25,564 nucleotides of DNA. It comes from Auriscalpium vulgare (lineage: Eukaryota > Basidiomycota > Agaricomycetes > Russulales > Auriscalpiaceae). Numbering within the stretch: position 1 is the first letter of the stretch; each line of letters begins with the position of its first letter. The translations under genes and the position numbers were made by a program. Positions 18,514 through 25,564 of the stretch are shown here, piece after piece. The notes beneath the pieces are model-generated. The model was given only the letters and a program-made list of their open reading frames with translations. It searched no databases and was not told the DNA's origin. The DNA lies in the NCBI GenBank assembly GCA_019915015.1, contig JAHBBC010000086.1:1-25564 (forward strand). The letters are read 5' to 3'.

Positions 18514-21404
18514 CTACATAACCGTGCAGTAGTCCTGCACCGTCTCCCCGCAAACCTGCTCCCAAACGCCCTCACGGTCGCGTTCCTCCTTCGTCCAAAT
18601 CCTGCCCCCACGGCGCGTTACGACGAGCGTGTACTCGCGGTCCGGCTCGCCCGGCTGCGGAACCGCGTACCACCAACGCAGCGTCGTCCCGTCGAGCTCC
18701 CAGCGCCCTTCGGACACGCTCACGTCGACGGCAAGCGGCTGCCCGCCGAGAGCCATGCCCGCGGCCGACATCGCCCGCGAGTCCTCGCTCACGCGCGGCG
18801 GGTTGAGCGTCTCCATTGAGCTCGACCCGCGGTAGTGTGTCCGCGGTGCGGACGGGCCGGGGGCGCTGGGATCCTGTGCATATGTGTCCTGGGCCAGCAG
18901 CGAGCCTACGGCACGGTCGGCGGCGTAGTGCACGAGCGGCAGGAACACCTCTGTCGGGGGGACGTCGATCTTCGGCTCGGATGTGGCGGAGGAGGTGGAG
19001 GCGGGAGTGGACGGGCGCAGCGGCGTCGACGATGCCGAGGAAATTGGCGCGTCGTCGGCACGCACACGCACTGTGAGCTTGAACTCCGTTTTGTTGATGT
19101 CGAATTTGATGTCGCCTACGATGCCAACCACCGCGATCGGGTACGGCCGGCTGAACGACTTGACCGCGCGCGCGCCATCTGTGAGGAAGTCGTACTCGCT
19201 GTCCCAGATGTCTGTGCGCGTGATCTCCGGGCGACGCACGTCGTCGTTGAAGAGCGCCGCGGCGACGGGCAGGGTGGCGAGCGAAAGCTGCGACGCACCC
19301 ATCGGCGTGACGCCGCGGAACGTGCTGCGCGAGCGCATCGCCGATCGCTTGTGCGCCAGGAGCAACGCGGACGACTTGTCCGCAAGATTCCCCGCATAGA
19401 CCTCGCGCCCGTCGCGTGGCCGCAAGTCGTCGGGGCTCCATAGGCTTAGGTCCTCCATATTCCACCCGTCGCCCCACGGGTGCACGTTGTCGGGGCAGTA
19501 AGTCCAGATGGTGTAGCTCATGGCATTCGGCCCGTCCGTCGCGTTCAGGCTCGCGTCCAGCGCGCGCTCTTGATACGTGTAGTCGCCCTTGTGCTTCCCC
19601 CCGTCTGTCCACCCGTATGCTCTCCGCCCGTCCATGTCGTACGGAATTCCGATCTCCCCCACGATCGTCGGGTATGCGCCGAGGATGATCGCATCCTCCT
19701 TGAGCATGCCCAGCTGATCCTGCAGTGACTTGCGGATGGCCCGCTCGCCGACCCTGAGTGCTTGCACCTTGGACTTGTACTTCCCGCGCAGCAGCCCGAG
19801 CGCGTCCGCATTGAACCAATTCCAATGGCGAGTAACGAGGGTGAGACCGTCATAGTAATGCGTCGAATAGCATACCCGTCCGCCGAGGTCCTCCTCGTCG
19901 AGCGGCGGCGGCGGCGCGAATACTGGCGGCGCGACAAAGTGGATGGCCTCCGGATGCGCTTGCCGCATTCGCCGAGCCCATGCCTGCCAATGGGGTGCCC
20001 AGTAATCGGAGATAAAGGACACTTCCTGGGTAGCATCGGAAGCGCCCTCCTCCGCGGGTAGTAGCCGGAAATAGTCCGGCCGCATCACGTATCCGGTCTC
20101 GATATCCCAGACGTCGTGTTGCGCCCAAATGTCCTCGCCAAGACGCCAGCCGGGATCGCGCGTCCACCCGTATCGCGGATGCACACCCTCCGGCTCCATA
20201 AGCGGATCAGCCCAGATTGTCAGACCCTTCGGGTCGACGGTCACTGTGCCAGACTGTTTCGGGCCAAAGGTGTTGAACGTCCAGTTCTCGACCGTCTGCG
20301 CCTGGCCCATGCCGAGACGCAGAGATTGTGCTGGTGTTGGTGTAGGGCCCTTTTTCAACGTGGACGTCTGGTGATCCGGTAAAGAGTTGAGGTCAGGATA
20401 GCCGACGAAACCCTCGGCTGGTTCATTCATGCTGTCCCAACCCACGACGCAATCCTCGAGGAGGTCGCCTGCGTCGCGGATGCGATCTGCGAGCTGTCCG
20501 AATGCCTCAATATAGTGTTTCTGGAGGTAATCTTGGATGTTCATGCCGTCGATTATGCACTTCGGGGCGAAATCGCGACCAGCGAAGAAGAGAGTGAACA
20601 GCGTTTGTGTTGCGAGATGACCGTAGTTCGTCGACCACATCATGGCAGGGACAGAGGCGGGGTCAGGTTGGTGTGCGATGGGGTATTCGTTGTGGAGAAT
20701 GGAGGCTTGTGTCGCGGTGAAATTGCGGGGGTTCATGCCGCAGGCGAGGAGCGTCCAGTATGGCGCACCAGAGCCACCGTTGAAGCGGGACCACTAGCCA
20801 AGAGTCGGGGATGAGTTGAGAGCGAGATCGAAAATCAAGCACACTCACAATGTCCTGGTGAGGGTCCATATACACCTTGAAGCCGTATTCCTTGCACTTG
20901 CGCAGGACACGGATGGTGTAATCCATGAAGTCGGTATCATACTTGCCGCTGCGGAGCGTCAACACACCGCGGCTTGAGGAAGATAATGCCCACTCACGGT
21001 CCCGCATGCTCCAGAGCCTCCCAGGCGACGGGGTATCGTATGAAGTTGAACCCCCAGCCGCGCAGACGCGCGAGGTGGACATCAGCTGAGCCATCATCGA
21101 CATTCAGCGGGCGCCCAATAAACGATTTGCCGCCGCGTTCAGCATTTTCCCAAAAGCCGTTCAGGATGTAGGAGGGCTCGCCAACGGGGGCCTTGGAGGA
21201 CCCAGAGAGGTTGACGCCGCGAAACAAAAGCGTGCGGCCATGTGAGTCGACGAAGTTGCCGTCGATGGTGTGTATGAAGTTCGGCGAGGTGGGGTTGCCC
21301 GTCGCGGGCGACACAGAGGGTATTCGGGGCATCGGTCGACGGAGGGTCGTCGTCGTCGAAGAAAGAGATTTGTTGTCGGGACTCGGCGGTCGCATGCGGC
21401 GCAT
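18514..21404 (-). CDS. GH5 family steryl-glucosidase / endoglycoceramidase-like hydrolase
   Basis: A 928-aa glycoside hydrolase resembling fungal GH5_12 enzymes, which cleave ergosteryl-beta-glucoside or glucosylceramide. Exons are 20998-21404, 20849-20948 and 18514-20793, with introns of 49 and 55 nt; splicing joins EALEHAGP to GKYDTDFMDY and MDPHQDI to WSRFNGGSGAPYW. Motifs include TLLFRGVNLSGSSK near the start, GWGFNFIRYPVAWEALEH, WDSMNEP with acid/base Glu near residue 293, and TIVGEIGIPYD with nucleophile Glu near 549. MSYTIWTYCPDN and HPWGDGWNMEDL follow. The C-terminal third includes a probable beta-sandwich and Ser/Pro-rich linkers. There is no clear secretion signal, which fits the intracellular location of characterised relatives. 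The choice between sterol-glucoside and ceramide substrates is inferred only from family resemblance. Confidence 0.9.
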
Positions 21405-22177
21405 AATGGTCGTACCACTTCCTTACCCCGTGGTTAGGGTTAGGGCTGCTTTTGTCATGCCCGAATATCCCCGTTGCGCCCTTGCTACTCCACGATCATC
21501 TCCTTCTGGCTTCAAAGGTCTTTCTTTGTTCCCTTTGTTCTCTGGCAGGTGTCTGCACCGTTGCTTGTCGGCAGCTTAGCTCAATGCAACGTCTAATGAG
21601 GGTCCTCTTGTTGCCAACTGTGAACCCCTCCGACGGAGTACTCCAGCTGCGGAAGCTTTTGCACCGATCGGCGTACCTGAGAGCCAGGGCTGTGCGCCCG
21701 GTCAACCTCGGTCAACCCGTACAGGAATCGTGCCTTGACGATAAGCCGACTACTGGAGGTGGACTGCAGGGCAGGAGTACCACCATCATCCCGTGCATTT
21801 GACTCCTCGCGCCCGAATAATGACAACGCACTTGAGTCTGGGGATGGCGGCAGAGCTTGATTGAATCATGAACGAACGTCAAGCCGTACATCAAAACCGC
21901 CGTAAAGACAAGATCCGAACTTATGTTACAACAGTAGCGCTTTCTCGAGCGGTCATCAACTGCAGGGATTTCGTCGATGGTAGTAGCGCGCTCAGCCTTT
22001 TCGTGATATCCGAGCTGATGCATCGCAGGCGTATACGGTGCGTTTCATATGTCTCCAAAGCTGGCGTTATTCTTGTCTCCTCCCGAAACCACCGAGAGAC
22101 CTAGTCTCCGTTGCCGACCTTGCGCGAAAGACAGGCGTTCCGCCAGCAAGGTACGGGCGTCGGGAGGCCCGGAGAAT
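21405..22177. other. Intergenic region between GH5 gene and transposon
   Basis: Holds the GH5 promoter (minus strand) and the left flank of the transposon. Two tandem TTAGGG units occur at 21434-21445. Small open frames on both strands have no recognisable product. Confidence 0.45.
21434..21445 (+). repeat. Two tandem TTAGGG units
   Basis: Exactly two telomere-type hexamers, about 30 bases upstream of the GH5 start codon. This is too short to be a telomere relic with confidence and may be a promoter element or chance. Confidence 0.5.
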
Positions 22178-22245
22178 AGGGGAGCTCAGAGTAGACCGTT
22201 TTCGTTTCCGTTTCGTTTTCAAACGCCTTTCGTTTTCGATTCGGC
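22178..22245 (+). repeat. Left terminal inverted repeat
   Basis: 68 bases identical to the reverse complement of 25497-25564, starting AGGGGAGCTCAGAGTAGACC. The inner half contains three CGTTTTC units and related CGTTT words, which may be transposase-binding sites. Identity ends at GATTCGGC. Confidence 0.95.
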
Positions 22246-22330
22246 GCCCCGGCGTGATATTACATAATGTCACTCAATCTACGCCGCTGCGCGACACCGC
22301 CGCCATTGCTTTCGAGCTCTTCCACCAGCC

Positions 22331-23654
22331 ATGGCCCGTGCTACCTACCACGATGAGATTATCGACGCATACATCACATATATGGCTATCCAGATGGCAC
22401 TCATGCCTCCATCTTCAGCCACAGCTATGATGGAGCAGCTCCAACGCGATAGCTCAATCCTTCACACCATCCTATCCTCCCGCTACATCAACCCCCGTCC
22501 TCCCGTCGTTAAAGCCGGCAATCTCCAGCTTGCATGGGAGTATGCACAGGATCCTGCCCATCACCACCGCTTTATCAACATGCTCCGTGTCTCTCCCCAC
22601 GTCTTCGACACTATCCTTGGCCTCATCGAGGGTCATCCCGTATTCCAGAACAACTCGAACACCCCGCAGGAGGATATCCGAACGCAATTAGCGGTGACCC
22701 TGTACCGTATGGGTCGCTATGGCAATGGCGCATCTCTCGAGGATATCAGCCGTGCAGCGGGCTGTTCAGAGGGCGCTGTGGAGCTATACACGGAGAGATG
22801 TCAGGAGGCGCTGATGTCCTTGCATGGGATGTTTGTACGGCCGCTAACAGAGGAGGAGAAAGAGGTCGAGAAAAGGTGGATTGATGAGCAGCTTGGTTTC
22901 ACGGGATCCACCTGGAGGGAGGGATGGGTGATGTACGACGGGACAATTGTTGTCCTGTACAGTCGCCCCGGCCTCGACGGTGACGCGTACTACACAAGGA
23001 AGTGCAACTATGGGTTCAACGTCCAGGTATGCTGGATATCTTCTAATAGCTCCTGACTGACATATCTGTACACAGATTGGCAATACACCGTCGAATCTAC
23101 GAATCGTTGACTATTCGCTTGGCATGACCGGTTCTGCTCATGATGCATCTGCATTTGAGCATACTGCAGCTGTCAAGCATACCGACTGGTTCTTCAGAGG
23201 TGACGAGTTTGCATGGGGTGACTCTGCGTACCCTGTCAGCTCGCGGACCATCCCAGTTCACAAGAAACCAGCGTCGTTAGACCGCTCAAATGCCTTATTC
23301 GACAAACACGTAGCTCGCCTACGCGTTCGCTCTGAACACACCATGGGTGCACTCAAGGGCCGATGGCAATCCCTTCGTGGCTTACGGCTCAATATCCGTT
23401 ACAATCGGGACCATATACGAGCGTGTCGGTGGATTTCATGTTGCATCATCTTGCACAACGCAGTGCTCGACATCGAAGGATGGGCGAGTGGGACAAGCTT
23501 TGCGACTTGGCACTCACGTGCTCAGGAAGAGGACGATAGGGGGGAGCCAGATGATCCTATAGATGATGATATCACAGAGGATGATGATTGCGAGGCTAGG
23601 AGACGTGGCCTTGTGGCAGAAATAGTAGCCGCTCAACGAGCAGGACTTGTATAA
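22331..23654 (+). CDS. PIF/Harbinger DDE transposase (DDE_Tnp_4 type)
   Basis: Cuts and rejoins the ends of the element. Two exons (22331-23026 and 23076-23654) with a 49-nt intron encode 424 aa; splicing joins CNYGFNVQ to IGNTPSNLRIVDYS. A helix-turn-helix-like segment (about residues 123-160, with ASLEDISRAAGCSEGAVELY) precedes the catalytic domain. The expected triad is present: Asp203 in MYDGTIVVLY, Asp281 in WGDSAYPV, and Glu319 in RVRSEHTMGALKGRW. The conserved GSAHDAS motif (about 251-257) is also there. The C-terminus is strongly acidic (DDPIDDDITEDDD). ATG 22331 lies in CAGCCATGG, a good fungal context, about 85 bases inside the left repeat. The frame is intact, so the protein is probably functional. 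Confidence 0.94.
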
Positions 23655-23769
23655 ATGAACAAGATTAAATCTGAGATTGTAAAGAGTAAGAGAGATATAA
23701 TCAGAAAGAAGAAAGGACTGTGTAGCATTAAATGAGAGGCTGCAGTTAGAAAGGACAAAAGCAAAATGA
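23655..23769. other. Short region between the two convergent transposon genes
   Basis: An AT-rich stretch between the stop codons of the transposase and the partner gene. It probably carries both polyadenylation signals. Confidence 0.4.
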
Positions 23770-25365
23770 TCAGACTAAGCCTCGCTCCAACTCGTCTGGA
23801 ACCACAGATGATCCTCGTCCAAGATCTCTGTCCAACTGGCTCTCATCCCAGGGAGGACTATTTTCTCTCTGGCTTGTCATCTCGCTCTCGGGCTCATCAT
23901 CCGGAGGTGTCGATGCGCGCGGCAGAGATGAAGGCGTCGATGCAGCGGTTGACATAGAGCCCGTGCGTGAGATGGAACGAGCGGGCGTAGCGGCGGCGAC
24001 AACCAGAGGAGGATTCTGAAGGCGCGATATATTTTCACGGAGATCTTGAAGCTGCAGCTGAAGGTCATCGTCAAGTGCTTCCGACTTGCGGCGATACTCA
24101 TCGTTCGTCCACAAGCCAATCTGCAGCTCACGAAAGAGGCGGTCGTGGCGATCGCGAGCGTCTTGGCGAAGACTATTCATGTCATCGCGCAGCCTGTCGA
24201 CAGCTTTGCGGATGTTCTCTTCCTTTGACACCGCAAAGCTACGCCTGCCACATGAATTAGTCCACGTGCATTACCAACAACTAGTATTACTTACTCGATG
24301 GACTCCTTCAGTATGTCTTGAATGCCGGTGCGTGACGTGGGCTTGAAGCGACCCTTCAAGCTCTCCAGCTTCTCTTCCGACAGTGTGCGGGAGTCTTCTT
24401 CGCACTTGCTTGCGACGAGGGCGGCACGCGGTTCTCTTTGGGAGTGTGTGGCGTCTGCGGTGGCGATCCCGGGCCGGGTGCGGTCGCAGAAGAGTCTTGC
24501 GCGAGAGGCGCCGGGCCATCGTGAACGCGTAGGACGGGGTCTATGTCCTCTTCGCGCGGTTGCCGCACAGGTGGCGCGTCGTCGGGAGGCTGATAGTGCA
24601 CTGTGCGGTGACCGTCCGGACCAACCCCAGTCGTGATGATGATCGGGTTTTCATTTGGGCGGGTGGCAAGGATCGCGTGAATTCGGGGGAAGACAGCGAA
24701 CTCGGCCTCGATCTCCTCTGCACAGGATGTGTTAGCCTCCAGCGTGCTCATCGGAGATCACAAAATGAACTTACGCCAGATATTCTTGTGGCGTGCATCG
24801 GTATCCTCGGATGGGCCATCTGGCCCTATGTAGCAGACCAAATACTCATCTGGACCATCGTCGGCATCACCTGTGTCGACGATGGCCTCATTCCCAGTGA
24901 GGACACCTCCACCCGTGCACTTAATGCGCCGAACCTTGGAGTGATAGGTGATGCGTAGCCTACACAAGCCTGTGAGCACGTATGAGGCATCCAATAAGGG
25001 TATGGACATACTGATTTATTTTCCCGAGCACCTTTGCTCCCAGACTGACGAAATCCGAGTCCGGAGCATCCTTCCAGAGGATGCGAGCAAGCCGCTGACC
25101 CGCTGCGACCTTACTTTCTCCGCTTTTCTTCTGGAAAGATGTCAGTAACAAAGCCCAGATGATGCGTGGGCCACCTGCATACCTCACCACGCTTGTTACC
25201 AAACATAACCTTGCGATTTTGCGGCTGTTCGAGCTCCGTGATGAGCTGCAGGAGCAGCTCATTTGGCTTCTTATTTGTGCCCCAGCTGATGTTCTCCTCA
25301 CGGGATTTCTTGCCCGGAGCTGTCTCAGGCTGGTCGGAGTCCGAGCGGCCGCGTTTCCGGGGCAT
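23770..25365 (-). CDS. Harbinger partner protein, probable Myb/SANT-like DNA-binding
   Basis: Second gene of the transposon, convergent with the transposase. Exons: 25183-25365, 25012-25130, 24775-24959, 24295-24717 and 23770-24244; introns of 50-57 nt. The N-terminus is basic (MPRKRGRSDSD). It is followed by a helical region: NELLLQLITELEQPQNRKVM, KVAAGQRLARILW, KVLGKINQLRITYHSKVRR, then IWQEIEAEFAVFPRIHAI. This pattern of spaced Trp residues and helices resembles the Myb/SANT-like partner of plant and animal Harbingers, which helps the transposase enter the nucleus and bind DNA; here the role is inferred. A Pro/Ser-rich linker and a C-terminal coiled coil (KAVDRLRDDMNSLRQDA, LQLQLQDLRENISRLQ) follow. 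Exon 4 changes frame between RVHDGPAP and SEEKLESLKGRFK without a canonical intron. This suggests a small indel, or an unusual intron ending near 24411. Confidence 0.75.
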
Positions 25366-25496
25366 TAAGAGAGTAGGAGAGTGTAGATTAAGGAGGTATC
25401 GCGAGGGAATGAGTGTGTGAGACACGAAGACGCCGCACAACGCGAGCGTCACCTAAAGTCACACGATTGTCACACATCGGGTCACTTATGCCGCGG
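25366..25496 (-). promoter_or_regulatory. 5' region of the Harbinger partner gene
   Basis: 131 bases between the partner gene's start codon and the right terminal repeat, so it should contain that gene's promoter. No specific element was identified. Confidence 0.35.
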
Positions 25497-25564
25497 GCCG
25501 AATCGAAAACGAAAGGCGTTTGAAAACGAAACGGAAACGAAAACGGTCTACTCTGAGCTCCCCT
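25497..25564 (-). repeat. Right terminal inverted repeat
   Basis: Perfect inverted copy of 22178-22245, ending CTGAGCTCCCCT at the last base of the window. Confidence 0.95.

Larger units (their letters stand above)
22178..25564. mobile_element. PIF/Harbinger DNA transposon, apparently complete
   Basis: About 3.39 kb bounded by identical 68-base terminal inverted repeats. It encodes a DDE transposase (plus, 22331-23654) and a convergent second gene (minus, 23770-25365) for a probable DNA-binding partner. The two-gene plan, transposase family and size match PIF/Harbinger elements. Identical terminal repeats and intact catalytic residues indicate recent activity. The right end coincides with the last base of the window, so the 3-bp target-site duplication expected of this superfamily cannot be checked. 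The left flank reads GAGAAT just before the first AGGGG. Confidence 0.93.

Noticed and set aside
18572..19825. A 417-residue minus-strand open frame and several plus-strand frames
   Set aside because: All overlap exon 3 of the GH5 gene in other frames; their composition is Arg/Ala-rich with no motif, whereas the GH5 frame has catalytic motifs throughout.
21434..21445. Ancient chromosome-end fusion
   Set aside because: Two TTAGGG units are too few; no degenerate telomere tract surrounds them.
23877..24751. Plus- and minus-strand frames within the right half of the transposon
   Set aside because: Shadow frames of the partner gene's exons; only the chain with consistent splice phases was kept.
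1..25564. CRISPR arrays, bacterial operons, rRNA or tRNA genes
   Set aside because: No regularly spaced repeats, no prokaryotic gene organisation and no recognisable RNA gene; the DNA is clearly fungal nuclear.

Overview
The window is nuclear DNA from a filamentous basidiomycete, most likely an Agaricomycete of the wood-decay type. The evidence is many 47-62 nt GT-AG introns, GC-rich exons with long antisense shadow frames, FunK1-type fungal kinases, F-box and MYND proteins, and a PIF/Harbinger transposon. I name no species.

Layout. 1-1099: no gene seen. 1100-3750 (minus): a degenerate cluster of FunK1 kinase pieces, with four copies of one internal exon but only two kinase-core exons. 4081-6098 (plus): a four-exon MYND zinc-finger gene with an apparent frame break. 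6099-7851: no supported gene, though about the last 400 bases belong to a duplicated segment. 7852-9975 (plus): an F-box gene copy with two single-base deletions. 10356-11702 (minus): a second, unrelated F-box gene. 12112-13339 (plus): an inositol polyphosphate multikinase. 13431-14319 (minus): the ESCRT-I subunit Vps28, six exons. 14534-16663 (minus): the intact partner of the broken F-box copy. 17338-18170 (plus): an OPA3-like mitochondrial protein. 18514-21404 (minus): a GH5 steryl-glucosidase/endoglycoceramidase-like enzyme. 22178-25564: a complete PIF/Harbinger transposon whose right end is the last base of the window.

Architecture. A segment of about 2.6 kb (F-box gene plus about 400 bp upstream) occurs twice in inverted orientation, near 7440-10045 and 14465-17070. 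The copies enclose the other F-box gene, IPMK and Vps28. The right copy is intact; the left has two 1-nt deletions. The upstream part of the right copy also forms part of the divergent intergenic region in front of OPA3. IPMK/Vps28 and OPA3/GH5 are convergent pairs; the F-box gene at 10356 and IPMK are divergent.

Conserved housekeeping genes (IPMK, Vps28, OPA3, GH5) occupy the middle and right. The left third holds rapidly evolving families in decay (FunK1, F-box). The right end is a transposon with identical 68-bp inverted repeats, an intact DDE transposase and a convergent partner gene encoding a probable DNA-binding protein. I found no clearly undescribed system. The strongest leads are the apparently complete Harbinger element, the inverted duplication, and the repeated FunK1 exon.
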